This document shows, piece after piece, positions 24,522 to 38,450 of a DNA stretch of 64,000 bases. Within the stretch, counting starts at the first letter, position 1. Every line of letters begins with the position of its first letter. The notes under the pieces are model-generated. The model saw nothing but the letters and a program-made list of their open reading frames with translations, was not told where the DNA came from and made no database searches. The DNA lies in NCBI GenBank assembly GCA_034008185.1, contig CM067082.1, positions 97,397,311-97,461,310 on the forward strand. The letters are read 5' to 3'. A program made the translations under genes and the position numbers. Source of the stretch: Gorsachius magnificus. Lineage: Eukaryota > Chordata > Aves > Pelecaniformes > Ardeidae.

Positions 24522-27500
24522 TACACATAGTACTGTATTTTGCACTGATAACTGAGATACAGGGTCTTACATTCAAGCTGTTGATTCTTCATTTCTAGAA
24601 TTAATATTAATAATATTCAGCATACTAAGGCCTTCACTCTTGTGATATATTCATGTGTCTGTGGTACATTCAGGTATACTGGGAACAGGACTTCTTTTTA
24701 GTTTGTATAACATGTAGTCTCAGAGGGTAAGCTGAGATACTTATTGATTTGACAATGCCTTGAAAGATATTCACCTTAAAAATGGCTGAACTATGCAGTC
24801 CATCTCCCTCTCTTTCAATCAGGAAGAGCAAAGCAGTATTTCCTGATCTTGTGATACAAAAAAAAAAGTTATACAATGTAATTTTTTTTCTGAAAAAAAC
24901 CTTTCTTAATTTTCTCACTTGCTTCTAAAATCATTGGTATATGTACTAATTTTCCTGCTAATATTTTTTAGTCAGAAAACATGTGGTGAATTTTGAACAT
25001 TATGCCAAATCTAAAGGAAAGTAAAATAGGCAAAACATAGTTTATGGCCCTGGAAACAAAGCATGCAGTTTCCCAATTGCTTGTCTATTACCCTGATTCC
25101 AGCTCAGAAATTTGCAGTCTGAAATCTTAATAAAGACTCTGAGTATAAGCTAATAATAAGGAAAGAAATGGCAGTGATTGGGAGATTTACTAAAGGCAGG
25201 GGTCCATGAATTCCACAGTAGCAGTGTCTTAGGTAGAGTTTACACTTAAACTTTATACTAGCACAGAAGATGAAGAATCTTGTATGGTTTATTCCTTAAG
25301 GAGTGCCCACATACTGATGGCTTGTGTTCTTATAAAGTTGGCTTGTAGATATTTCTGTTGAAAGTCGTGGAAGGGTGTTAAAGGGATTTTGAGATGGAAT
25401 TTCTGTCACTTAGAGTGCCTGAAACTGAGCTGAGACTGCTTCTGCAAGGTACATAGATCATTGAAAAGGCTTAATTCTTTGACTTCTAAAAGAAGTTTTA
25501 AGTTGCCTTACTGTGAAATATTGAGAATCGGTGTTAAAGGTGTCTGTGCTTCTCAGAACCTCAGTGTGACACAATGTAAGGCTTTGGTAAAGAATTAGAA
25601 GAAGAGCTTTGGAACAATCCTAATTTATTTCACTTTACTCCTATGTTAATTTAAGACTTAGCATGGACTAATTTTACCCCATCCCATGATTTCATTATTC
25701 TTTTCCTTATGTAACGTTTTGGTCATAGTTTAGTCTTGTTTCATTCATATTTATTCTCTTTTGACCTAAAATCCCCTGCATCTATTCAGCATTATAACTT
25801 TTCATACAAATACTATCATAGTTTCATTTCCATCTGTAGGATCTAAGAGATGATAAATCCCTCAACTTTCCCTACACATTGTATACTCAGGGTTAATGAC
25901 TTTGCCTGTAGACTTTAACAGCATCAATATAATCAGATAATTCCAATGGAAGTCTAATTGAAAAGAGTCAAACACACCAATATTGGAAGAGGAGTCATAG
26001 AATTTGAAAATCATGGTTGATCCTTACAGTGTGTCAGTAATGGATTAGATTAAAATCCAGATCCTGCTTTGAACTTTAATGAATGTAGTTCTGAATCTCG
26101 ATTTTATACTTCTGGGTTATCTCTGGAAATAAAATATTGATATAATGAACTAATGTGTTTATATGCATAAACCATGGCACTGATTTTAATTGACTTTTTA
26201 AAAGTCTGTTTTGGCACAAAATTTTTTAAGAAGATCTGATAAGGAGACCATATTTAGGCATCTCAAGCTAAACAATTGACAACGGATGTATCAAAATTAG
26301 TAGTTCTGAATTTTTAAAATAGTTATTATCTCAACATGTTGCTTTATGTCTCTATATTTGCACATGCTTACTTCACAATAAATCCTGTTAGAACATTTTA
26401 TATTTGGAAAATTTCTAAAATAATTTAAAAATATAAATTTTAAGACTAAACATTTAAATTTTTCCCACATGAGTAAAAAATTATTTATCCTGGGAATGTA
26501 GGTTATTGTGAAATATTGGGAAAAGATTTCAGCTGCTGTGGATTTGATGTACACCCTAGACTCAGCCACTGGAAAGTCATGATTATTTGTCTATAAGTAA
26601 TCGTCAGACCAAGAACTACTAACACATGTGCTTGGATACTGAATTGACAGATTTTGTTTTGAAGATACGTTATTTAACCTGCTCCTGGAAACTTTGTTCA
26701 GTGATGCATCTGATGCAAGATTTGTTTTGGACCACTTGCCCAGCAATAATAGATAAATGTGAGCAGACAGATAGTGTACCAGGTAGTAGTTTATTGCCAT
26801 TAAATATTTGAGCCACTTCAGCATAAAGCTCAGGGCCAAGATTCTCTCCCTGAAGTCACTACATTAACACAGACATTAACACTACATTAACAACTTAACA
26901 AAAGTTATGGTTTGCTTTGCTTTGATGGGTTACAGAACAAGTGAAAAGGGAGGGGTTTCACAACTCAGAACTTGTCTTCTGTTGTTTTTGAAATACAAAC
27001 TTGCTCTCCTGAGTTCTCAGATTTAAAATGAATTTATGAACAAATAATATGAGATAACCTAGTTAACTTTAAGAACTGAAATTCAGATTAATATGGTCTT
27101 TAAATATGTGTTGCTGAAAGACATAATTATTTTATCTCCAGAGTCACAACATCAAAACACATTCTATATGTTTTTCTTACATGTTTTTAAATTTCTTCAA
27201 AGAAAGATATTTCATTTAAGTTTTAAAATAAATTATTTTGAAAGCTGACATGGAAAAGACCTGGAGTTTAGTTTTGCTCCCACTGAAATCAGTGAAGAAT
27301 TTAGTTTTGCGGAAGCTGTATTGCAGACTGTTTTCTTAGGAATGTATGAACTGCCACATAGATTAACACCAAAATCTGTCCAGAAGAGGTGTCTCTCAGT
27401 AGACAGAACCAGATGATGCAAAAATCATTCAGCAGGAAGATATAAGGTACTTTTGCCTTCAGTATGGTGTAATTTTGTTTCCAATAGTTAAAGTTTAATT

Positions 27501-29204
27501 AAACCTCAAAGTTTAATATCTTCTGCAAAGTATTTGTTTTTATGACAGCTTGGTATATTCTGTCTTCCATATAAATGCCCAATTCCATTTTCACTCTTGT
27601 TAAATTCTTGACATCAAATACTTTCTGTTGAACAAAGTTCTTTTTGAGACTTCTGCTGAAATGCAAACTGTTTCAGGTACGTTCTGTAGTTGTTTTGGAA
27701 AGAAGCCATAAAATATTCGCTTTTCCCATATATTCCCATTTCCCATAAAATGGGAAATTCTCAACAAAATCTAACACATTGTTTCACATGAGAACTGGAA
27801 TATGATGTGCTTTACTATTGGAACTGCCTGTCCTCCTAGTAAGCTGGTGGTACATTGTTCCTGAGTTCACGCTGTGCAACTGAAAGCTAGTAAAAGCCAA
27901 ACACTTGGGGAAATTTGTATGGTTTAAGGCAAAGAATTTACTGCTAACATTGACTTTTACGATTTAGTAGTTATAAATATGAGAAACACAAAGAGACAAC
28001 TGCCCTGCTACTGAGACTATGGTCTTAAAACAGTGCCTTCCTCTAAGCTGAGTGTCTTACTATGCTTTTAAATTTGCTAACATGAAGGCATATAAGAACT
28101 GAAAAATTATTGTGTTCTCTCTGATTTCTAAACCACCCTTCTTTTCATCATAGCTAAAAGAAAACACTGTCTTGGCATCAGCAAATTATTTTGGGAAAAT
28201 ATTGTAACAGTAGCTTACCCTGAGTCTGTACCTTACAGTACTATTTGTAATTTCCTGCATAGTCATGGTATCTTGCAGCATAAAATATTATCTTGTAATA
28301 CATTTTCTGTCTTAATTTCTGTGAATGCACTAGATGAATTCATATATAGTGTAAGAATGACATAATCAAGTGCTCTAGTTAATTTACTTGATATCTTCAA
28401 TTTGTCAAAAATGTACTTAGTAAAATCATATGATCTGTGCAGACTTCCTGTGGAACATTTCCTCCTTGATGGATATACTGTTTATACAGAGAAGATGTTT
28501 CTGTTAGCTTAAGGATAATTCAAACATCCACAGGTTGAGGGGGGGAACTATTAATCGATGCTAGATGCTGATAATGTGGAACAGCTATTACTTGCATTTG
28601 GAATTATTTCTATCTTTTGCAGATATACCCAATTTTGATTATGGCTTCCATATTTTCCCTGCCAATGCCAGTTATACGCAGTTAGCAGAAACCCTTCCAC
28701 TAGCTCAGTATAAAATGCAGATGCTTTCTGTTCAAAAATGTGTTTACCATCCAGGATGAAATTCATCATCTTGCATGGGGCCCACAAAAGCTCTCCCTTG
28801 TCCTTCTAAACCACAAACTAAAGTATTACATAGTGCTTCATATGGTGCATGTGTCCTTGTGGGGAGTCTGTGTGCTGGAATGAATTTCACCAGCAGACCA
28901 GCTATTCAATAGCAAGGGACTGTATGGCCACACCAACAGCAGTAACTGCTGCCTGTGGTACAAATGAGTACATGGAACAGCCCATAAACAAAATTAACTC
29001 CTTCTTTGAATGCAGTTGTGCTCTGAAAATTTACTCTTAAAATATGTCAGTTTTGAAATCTTCACATTTTACATCTTCAGTTTTTTAAGATGTGTGTAAC
29101 TCAAAATACCTACATCTTCCATGTGACACTTGAAAGACACGCTGGGTGTGTTTGTTCCTTCGCTTTCATAGATTCATGCAGCTATCCACCATAGAAAATA
29201 GAAG

Positions 29205-29228
29205 CTGTGCTAGAAACTGTGCTAGAAA
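29205..29228 (+). repeat. 12-bp tandem doublet
   Basis: CTGTGCTAGAAA is repeated exactly, head to tail, at 29205-29216 and 29217-29228. A small recent duplication of no evident function. Confidence 0.85.
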
Positions 29229-31223
29229 AGCTACCTCATTAGTCTGCCACCCAGTTTGTCTAGGAGATCATCAGTTCTGAGTATAATTGGTCTTAATTTT
29301 GGAGAAGCAGGTAGCCTTTTACAGATCGTGAGTCTACATCATCTTGTTTCTTGCAGTTAAGGACTGAGATTTAGAACTGTCTGGAAATTCTGTGACAGCT
29401 TGAAGTTTGGTAGACAGGTCAAAGGAATATTGTGTTGGAGGCTCTGCTTTTGCCTACAGTGCTTACTCTTTTTTTTTTCTTTTTATTTTCTTCTTTTTTT
29501 TTTTATTAATTCTGTAGGACTTTCAGTGAGAATGTAATTTTTCTCTCTCTCAGCCAGAAAAGCTTAGCAAACTAGTTTTACCATTGTGCTTTTCCCATCC
29601 CATGGCTGTAAAAAAATTGACTGTCTTTTTTTGAGACTCTGTATTTTCTGAGAATGCTTTTGTAATGAATTTTTAATCAGATATTGTTAATGGTATGGAA
29701 CATAGTTTTTGGATTCTTAAGATGTGCATTTTATAGTAAAAGCATATTTTTACTGATCTCAGTCTTTTCAGGAATGTGCAAAAAATAATATGACTTTCAC
29801 CAGGACTTTTAAATGATTTAGCATGTTGCCAGTTTTAAAGAGAAGTCTGTTTTTAGTTGTTTGCTGGAGCTATTCAATAAGCCTAAATGAGGTTTAGGTC
29901 AAATATTTTTGTATTTTTTTTTTAATCAGCCTATGGCTGCAATTGGTAGTTCTGATTACTTAAGCTTTGAGTTTCATACAGAAAAACTTTATTTGAGATT
30001 GTTGATCAAACTGGGATTTTTAAACATTCAGAGATAACAGAGAACTGCTACTCCTTTAGTAAATTAAAGGAGGGCCATGAAATTCAATTAACATTTCTTG
30101 GAAGGCTGAAGAGTTATTGGTATAGATGTGGTTCTATAATATATATATATGTGTGACGCTTGTGTTCCACAAGTAATTATTTGATATAGAGCATCTAAAC
30201 AACTTATTTTATTTGAGTTGGTCATTGGGCTCTTTGATTAATTTTCTTTCAAAAGGAATATCTTCTATTGGGCACCCAGATATGTATCTGGATACCTGTG
30301 AAAAGTTGTTTTCTTTGGGAGCTGGTTTTGGGTCAGCACTTTTAAAATCAAGTCAACTCTAAACCAAAACAAAACCCACACGTTCCTTTAAAAGCATGCA
30401 AATATGCGTTTTATATTTTTGCCTGCCTAATGTCTATGTTTGTGCAAAAAGTGCACATACAGTGTACTGAACCAAAGACCTTTAGGGAATGCCACTCAGT
30501 TAAGATATGCTCTATTTTATTACAAAATAAAGGATATTTATTAGATGAAATCACTGGGTGACTTTTCACAAAAATCTGTATGTCTTGGAGCTTCTGCTAA
30601 CAAAAGACACATTTCAGGTATGTTTATCTTCTCATTCAGTCTGTTGGAAAAGCACAAGGTATTATCCTTCAGAGCTATATATTAGCATACAGCTGGTAGA
30701 TAAATTGATGTTTAGTATACTATGGCTGCAGAAATTGTGAACTTTGAGAATTAGGCTGGGGTATTTTGATTATGATTGGTATATTTGATATTGACATGAA
30801 TTTAAGATGCAAAGCAATAAACTGAAATTTCTATATTGAACATGTTTACTATTTATTTATCATACTAAAAATAAATATGAACTTATCAATCAAAATACAT
30901 TCTTAAGATTGACACTACTTAAGTTCATGCTCTGACAGCCAAATTAGCTTTAATATTTTTACTGACACAGCATTATAATTATTTTGATGGGTTTGCAAAA
31001 AAGATCCAACAATTAAGAAATAAGTCAGCAGTTAGAAAGTTGATGTACTTTGCCAGTTAATTTCCACTTCTTTTGAATTTTAACCTTAACGATAGGGTCC
31101 TTTGCTTTTCTAACATGCTGGCCTAATTTTCAGAAGTCTTTTTACATGAATTATTTTAACATAAAAAGAAATAAAGCTGGATGTGTTCTTTCTAAGATGC
31201 CCTCCGCTCCCCAGCGTATTCCA

Positions 31224-31272
31224 GCTACAAAGCTCTGTGTCTCAGTTTTCTCCACTGTAAAGAGGAAGTGTT
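31224..31272 (+). mobile_element. MIR-like SINE relic
   Basis: CTCTGTGTCTCAGTTTTCTC followed by CACTGTAAAGAGGAAGTG resembles the MIR consensus words TGTGCCTCAGTTTCCTCATC and TGTAAAATGGGG. It lies in the same strand orientation as the scrap at 24.5 kb. Very short and diverged. Confidence 0.4.
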
Positions 31273-33559
31273 AAACAAGAATAATTGCACAAACAGATCC
31301 TTTAAACCAGGTGAAAAATGCTACATTAAGCTGGACAAGAAAGTTGGAGGGCTAACACAATTTTCAAGTAAACGTGAACTTTTGACTAGTGAAGTTCAGG
31401 TTATGTTTATAACTTATACCATCAAGCACAGAAAATCTACGTGGAGAAAAGAGACCAATTACTAAAGAGTGCAGCTCTTATAAGGAAAAGCTTGCAAAGA
31501 TTTTATGTCATTATAGGGCACAGGGTGAATCCTGAGATATTTTTAAAAAGTATCTAGTGCTGCAAACACTTTGCAAACATATTATGAGGCAAAACTGTGA
31601 GTGTCTTCTATAAGATTTAGGTATTTTCAATGTCTTTCAGTTTCTGGCATTCTCTACATCATTGGTTGTGATGCAGTCATACAGAAAATATCGTTCATTC
31701 TCACCTAAATGTGCCTCAAACATGTAATATTAGTAAATTTGCTGTGAAGTTTTTATTACGGTGTCTGACTTTCAGTTGGAAAGAGGCTGATAGTTTTATA
31801 ACACAAGTACAAAATCCTATATATATCCATTTAGAAAGACACATATGATGTTTTCCTACCTATCGTTGCAAGTCAGAGATAAACTGTTAAAAGCACAGAA
31901 AATATTACTTGCATATTTCCTAAGCAAAGATGTTCATGAGAAACTTTCTAAGTCACTGCTGAATTTTCTGCTTTTTCATGAATAAATAGCTCGCTAAACA
32001 TAGAGAACAGAAATCAGCACGTAACATGATTTCCAGTTTCATTGGGTAACTAGTATGATATAAATAGACCTAAAACAATAATTTAATGAATCTTTTCCTA
32101 ATATTACTGTGGCTTCTTATTCTTTTAATGTTGTTTTTCTGCATTCTACCTCCACTGAAAAAACTGTGAATTCTATTAGTAATTAACTTGCAACAGTATA
32201 AAAAGTTAAGGAATCGTCCCTCACGTCACATTAGCATACATACAGCCAATATGAACAGCATATGGCAACACGGTGAATTGTGTGATAGAGACAATCTTCT
32301 TTTCCTTGTACTATTAGCATTTGTCCATTTATTTGGGATTGTTAATTTCTTTGAATTGTATTTCATTAAAAACTCTCTGCTGTAGTAGTGTAAAAATGAT
32401 CAGAAATATCAGCATGCTACTTTTTATACTGATTCAGTTGCTGGATTTAAAAAATTATCAGTATTATCTTATTAATAATTTAATCAGATTTTCATCTTAA
32501 CATGCTGCATATAATAGACACATGCTTAGGTCTATTTGCTTCAGCTGAGCAGATGTGCAAGTGTTTAAAGCTGAAGACTGTTAGAACACTTTGGTGTAAA
32601 TCTTAATTGATAATCACTGTAGGACATTCCAAAACTTTCCAGTGTTCAAGAAAGGCATCCTTCAACGACACTTCTAACTTTGACCCTGCAGTAACAGGTT
32701 AACAGCAAGTATTGAAACCTAGCTGTACTTATTCATGGGTTTGGATGAAGGAAAAGGAGTAGAGGCTTATATAGCTGGTATTCCCTCTGCACTTCTTTCT
32801 TGAACTGTACCATTAATAAAATCAAGCTGTACAGTTGGTTTGGGCCATCACGATTTAAAAGGTGTTGAAAGGAATTTCTGTTCCTCTTGAACTTCGGGAG
32901 GCATGACTTTAATGAGTGTGGTAAATTTCTGAAGCCACATATAATCCTCATACAGAAATACTTGTGAGTTCATTGAAGCCTAGGCTTACTCATTTTTTAT
33001 CGCCCAAAGTTGTTATCTTACATAAAGAATAAAAGAATATAAAGCGGATGTCAATTTATTTTAAACGGATGTAGTTACCAGGGATACATAAATACGAAAT
33101 GGCATTCCTTCAAGGACAGCTCATTCTGCTCTGAGTCTTTTCACTGCATTTAATTTGTTTCAGTAGATGCTTAACAAAACCTAAAGAAAGGTATTGACAT
33201 AAATAAGTTCAGAAGCTATTGTTATTATTATATACAAACATAAAAAGAAATATTGCTTTTTATATCTCCTACTCACATGGAAATGGACATGGTTTGCACT
33301 GCAAAAAGTGATGAAGAAATTGTACTGAAATTCTGCATCATCATATGGAGGATATCTTTAAGAAGCTACAGCAACTATGAGTGAATTACATTATCATCTG
33401 TTTTTCTTGATTTTCATTTTTATGATCCTCATCCTTCTCCTAGTTCAATGATATCTTTGGGGTTTTGCATTATTCTTGTGACTAATATTGCTATATTTTA
33501 ATGAACACATTCCTCTAAAAGGCAGTTGTTTTATATCTTGAAGGGAATAGATATGCATT

Positions 33560-34208
33560 TGTGGTTTATCCTGACAGGCAGCTGAACACACAGTTGCTTG
33601 CTCACTGCCCCCACTTCACTGCCCCCCCTTCAGTGGGATGGGGAGAGAATTGGAAGAAAAAAGTTAATACCTGTGGGCTGAGATAAAGACAGTTTCATAA
33701 AACAGAAGAGGGAAAAAAGTAATAATGATAATAATGATAATGATGATGATTATAATTATGAAGAAGATTATGATTATAATAACAACAACAAACAACAACA
33801 ACAACAACAATAATAATAATAATAAACAGAATATACACAAAACAAGTGATGCCCAATGCAATTTCTCATTGATGACTGACTGATGCCCAGCCCATCCCCA
33901 AGCAGCGATTGCAGCCCCCCGGCCAGCTCCCCCCAGTTTATAGACTAAGCATGACATCATATGGTATGGAATACCTCTTTGGTTAGTTTGGGCCAGCTGT
34001 CCTGGCTGTGTTCCCCCCCCCAGCTTCCTATGCACCTGGCAGAGCATGTGAAACTGGAAAAAAAAGGTCCTTGAATAGTCTAAGCACTACTTAGCAACAA
34101 CTAAAATATCAGGGAGTTATCAGCATTGTTCTAGTACTAAAGCCAAAATACAGCGCTATGTCAGCTACTAGGAAGAAAACTAACTCTATCCCAGCTGAAA
34201 CCAGGACA
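33560..34208 (+). mobile_element. Solo LTR of an avian endogenous retrovirus
   Basis: A 649-bp block from TGTGGTTTATCCTGACAGGC to GCTGAAACCAGGACA, with TG...CA ends. Near its start is a C-rich stretch, then a compound microsatellite (33720-33826). Downstream come the conserved words CCCAGCCCATCCCCAAGCAG, a TATA-like GTTTATAGAC (about 33936-33945), CATGACATCATATGGTATGG and GGCCAGCTGTCCTGGCTGTG. The end words TACTAGGAAGAAAACTAAC and CCCAGCTGAAACC are, from memory, typical of a family frequent in non-galliform birds. No retroviral gene adjoins it. The flanks GCATT and ATTCT do not form a clear duplication. It is homologous to the truncated copy at 60711-61076. Confidence 0.82.
33720..33826. repeat. 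Compound trinucleotide microsatellite inside the LTR
   Basis: About 107 bp of (AAT)n, (GAT)n, (GAA)n, (AAC)n and (AAT)n units in series. It sits between the GATAAAGACAGTTT segment and AACAAGTGATG of the LTR. In the sister copy at 60.7 kb the same place holds only about 28 bp of (ATA)n. It creates a meaningless isoleucine- and leucine-rich frame on the minus strand. Confidence 0.92.
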
Positions 34209-37200
34209 ATTCTTATTACGGTCCCTGTAAAAGGGCAGCATTTGGTGAATTTCTTTTCTGCAAGGTGCATATGGAAATGTTGGAATTAAAGTGGAAGTCC
34301 TCTGACAATCTGGTCTTTCTTGGGGATGGAGTACATTCTTGAATAATCCAAGTCTGGGTTTCTGAGTATTGCTCTCATGCTCTTGAAAGTAAGAGTAAAA
34401 GCATTTTTTTTTGAAGCTGCCTCTGGGGTTTTTTTTGGTTCGTTTTTTATTTTGTTAGTTTTCTGTAGTCATTATATCTTTTAGCTATGGGTCAAAAACT
34501 ATCTGTCAGAAGACAGACATCTTTTATGCCTGCTTACATGGATTATATCAAAAAAGAAAACAAATATCTCAAGTACTGAGGCTAATTCATTCCCTCTAAT
34601 TAAAGAAAAGAAATTTTAAAGAATTCAAGTACAGACTTAATAAAAAACTGGTGTTGTTATTCTAATTTTATATGACATTGAATCAACTATGACAATATTT
34701 GGGTATTACATCGTTACCAAAAAACCTAAAGATGACTTGGTTGAAGAACATAATAGCTGCTCTTTTTCTAGTCTGAAGATTTATCATTATCACACAGCCA
34801 TCACCTATATACCAGGGAGAGAAAAAAAAAAAACCACCTTTGAGTGTTGTTTCTTCATCCCTCCTCCCAAAGCAAAACAAAAATGAGCTATAAAAACATC
34901 TCTCTTGAAATATTTGAAATGTAAAGAAACTCTTAAAGTTACATGCCAGTTGCTCAGAATTTTCAGAAAGAGTTTAGATGACAAATTCAACATTAATTCT
35001 TTCTTTATGTATCTTTGTTATAACAGAAAAATCCCATGTGGCTTCTTATTTCCCTACCAATACATTCTGTCTTGTTTATCAATCATTATATCATCCGTGT
35101 AATTTTAGACATATTAGACATTTTAGAATAATGAAGTAACATGAACATACATAGGAAAAAAATCCAGAACTTTCTGTTGGGAAGAACAGTGGATATAGCA
35201 TTCTAGATGGGGAGTTGTTTGAAAAAAAAGAGCTTGAGTATAGCTAGAATCCACACTTCTATTTTTCAGTATTCTTGAATCTCCATCAGGTACAAACTAT
35301 TCTGCATTTCACTTTTACGGAATTTAAGTTGGCAGATTTATTTTTTCTTGAGTATGGATTAATTCTTTTGTTAATGAAAAAGTTACCTGAAAAAAATGTA
35401 AAGCATATACAATGAACTTATACTGGAATTTAATGTGAATTTGTTCAAGGGTAAGGAACTGTAAAGTGATGAAGAAATAGTTGAAAACCAGCCTTTTTTT
35501 TTACATTTCTATTTATTATTTTCAATATAAATCTAAGTGAAAAATGAAGTATATTGATTTTTTTAAAAATTTCAATTTTCAAGTCATTTAATTGATGAGA
35601 TAATCACTTAATGACAAGATACCTGAAAAAAAAGTGTAGTCATATGAATAGCTGCATAAATCATAATAATAAAACCAAACCAAAGTGTACTGCTTTTGTT
35701 GTGAAACAGAAGGTATGAAATAATTATTTTTTTCAATAGAAAGTAAATTAAGCACTTCCAGTATGCATTCCAATTTCAATCAGCTTATGATTTATATCCT
35801 CATTTACTTTTTAAAGAAAGCACTTTAATATATTTGAATATTTTCAGTGAAATTGTGAGAAATATTGAGAAACAGAGGAAAAAGACATTACATTTTGTTA
35901 TGTTATTTTTTTTTCATTGCCCAATTTTGAAGTCTCAGTCACTATCTTAGAAAATAAAGAAGACTAAGCTGATTTCAAAGAAATTGTGCCTACTTTTATG
36001 TGCCCTTAAGTAATGGATTAACTTTATATCCCATAATTTTATTTTTTATATGTCAGCATTTTTTTCATGTTGACACAGAGGATTATTCCTTGTCAAGTAC
36101 CTTTCCAAACCTGCATTTATTAGATAAGCTTTAAAAATAAACATCTTTATTTCATCCTTCCTTATTTAACCACTTTCTTGATGTGCTTTCTTCTTGCCAT
36201 TCTAAAAAAAAATAGTTCAGGCTATGGAATAAATGTGTAATTTATTTATTGAAAGAAGAAACTGAAAATTACATTTTAGAGGTGATGCATTTTAGTTCAT
36301 GTTTCAACGCGTTGTCATCTGTTGTGCATGTATCATAGCTAAGTGCATATTGTGAGTTTGCAGACAGAACTGATTTTCCTATTGCACTTTATATTTCCTT
36401 ATTCTAAAATAAGAAAAAAACCTCTCAGGCATGCATGCCAAAGAAGTTCAGTATGAATACACTTATTTCTTTGCATAATTTTATCATTTATATTTAAATG
36501 TCTTATAGAACTGGAAATAAATGAAAGTTTGGAGAACATTTATTTGGAATTATCTTTTGAAGACCAACTGTAATGAAATTGGGAAGATTTTCTGTAATAT
36601 TAGTTAGTTCTGAATCTCTTCCTTGCCCTTTGTTGCATTTCTGATTTTGTTGTCTCTTTTGCAATTGGCATATTAAACCCTTTATCTTCAAGGTGCTAAT
36701 CCTTCATCTAGCACTATTAAGTAAGTTGCGAAGTGTTTAACAGAGAATTAATTATCTGTCTTTATTTATGTAATTTGTGTGTTCAAATATTATCAGTTGT
36801 TCCTTGAAATAAATTAAAAGTCAGGCAGGCAGAGATAATTTTATAGAAGAATTTCTAGTTTATTTTTTTCTTCATTTTCTACAAAAATTCAGGATTTTGC
36901 CTCTCTTCTCTTCTAAAATGACCCCTGCAGAACAGAAAAAGTCTTAAAAGTCTAACTGACATAGAACTCAGTGTAGATTAAGTTAGAAAAAAATAAGATG
37001 AAATACTACTGATACTGATACTTTCACTCCTTATAGAGTCAGTAACAGTTTACATAGGAGGAAAATAACTTCCAGCCAAAACTGGTTCTATAAATTAGAT
37101 GTGATAAGGCTCATTTATTCAGACCAAGATCTATAAAATAACTACACTGGTGATCAGGTACACTAAGAATTTTTTGTCATGTTCTGATTTTCCCTTTCTT

Positions 37201-38450
37201 AATCTTGCTCAGCTACCAACCACTTTACAAACCACGAAACCAGGCAAAGAGTCTTCCTGTTTTGATCTCATATGATAAATGCAAAACCCATCTAATAATA
37301 GATAAATGTTAACCATTTAATAGACAAATGCCAACCATTGCTTTTTTATTTTCTGTCTCAGATAAATATGAATACTTGATTACAAACTTTAAATGTTCTA
37401 GGTAAAAGTATCTATTCCAAATATTTAAAATCCAGTTATTAATTTCTGCTTTATTTGAAAAAAAAAAAAAAAGAGCACTGCCTAATTTCCTGGGAAACTA
37501 ATTTTTATTATACCTTTTATTTCTTTTTTTTTACATATTTTATGAAGGCCTTTTTCTTCCAAACATTTTATGTACTATAGAGTATCTCTTTCCAAAAATC
37601 CTTTAAAGCAGTAGAAAAGCCAGAAGCCAATCTCAAAATCCACAGTGCTATACATTAAACACCGTATTTATATCCAGAAAAGGACAGAATTTAAATCCCT
37701 GATAGGGAAATAAAGGTGTGGAAAGATTAACTGGAAAAGCAATGGTCAATATTTAAACTTAGATCAAGACTTTAATCTGGACAATTTGCTGCTAATTGCA
37801 GAGGTATTATTATTTATCCTAATGAGAGACTTAAGTTCTTGAGTCATTCATTTTTAGGGCCAGAATACTGGTCCTAACTGTAGCTTTCACTATGATTTCC
37901 CCAATCAAACAGACCAACAAACATTATTTAATCACCTCTAATTTGTTCCAGTACAGTCACCTGCTGTGTCAAACACCATAGGAAGATAAAGAATAAACAA
38001 GGTATGCATCTGACAAGTCACAATATGCCTAAGTAATGCGTTTGGGAACTCTCCAAAAATTACTCAACCTGTAAATTTATACCATCTGGGTGAAGGCTTT
38101 TGTCAGCATCTCTCCCTGTTTGCCAGCATCAGCGCTGATATCTCTGGGAGAGCTGAACAACACAATTTTCTCTTTTTTATAACATTCAGAGTTCTAGTCC
38201 TACCCCACATCTGGGAGATGTTTTCCTCTAATCTGCATGACTACTCGTTAATTCATTTTCACTCACACGAAACACCTGACAGATTTTGATAAAATTTATT
38301 TTGTAAACTTCCCTTATAGTATGGGTCTCTGCAGTTGGAAGGAGGAAAAGAAAATGCATCAATCAAAATAAACAAACATTAATTTGTTTATTCCCTTCTA
38401 TATGTAAAATTAATTTCTGTATGTAAGAAACATAGCAAAGTCCTCAACAT
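34209..38450. other. Unique AT-rich non-coding DNA
   Basis: No gene or transposon is recognised. Numerous T-rich and A-rich runs occur (for example A15 at 37458-37472). A 12-bp palindrome ATCAGCGCTGAT lies at 38128-38139 in a less AT-rich stretch (38.0-38.2 kb) that could be a conserved element, but nothing in the sequence proves it. Confidence 0.65.

Larger units (their letters stand above)
22141..33559. other. Unique AT-rich non-coding DNA (11.4 kb)
   Basis: No coding exon is convincing. Two short MIR-like scraps are listed separately (24462-24521 and 31224-31272). Others seen: a 9-bp stem with a 3-nt loop at 27738-27758, a 12-bp tandem doublet CTGTGCTAGAAA at 29205-29228, a short (AT)n at about 30139-30150 and a T-rich tract at 29467-29505. 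Reciprocal 60-80-codon frames on both strands near 28.55-28.79 kb look like chance. CTCCCACTGAAATCAGTGAA near 27268 weakly recalls an old amniote repeat. Confidence 0.65.

Noticed and set aside
25978..26040. GAGTCATAGAATTTG resembling a minus-strand CR1 tail
   Set aside because: The following sequence lacks the GGTTGGAAGGGACC motif and any CR1 coding match.
28551..28787. Overlapping frames on both strands that look exon-like
   Set aside because: A TTTTGCAG acceptor-like word precedes one frame, but there is no donor, family match or codon pattern to support an exon.
29160..29270. Possible minus-strand ancient CR1 tail (TTTCATAGATTCA ... TTAGTCTGCC)
   Set aside because: Only scattered words fit, and the diagnostic GGTTGGAAGGGACC-like stretch is missing.
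31561..31610. CTGCAAACACTTTGCAAACAT as a MIR 3' end
   Set aside because: Too short and only loosely similar; not separable from chance.
33664..34047. 127-codon minus-strand frame with long isoleucine and leucine runs
   Set aside because: It is the translation of the compound microsatellite and flanking LTR sequence.
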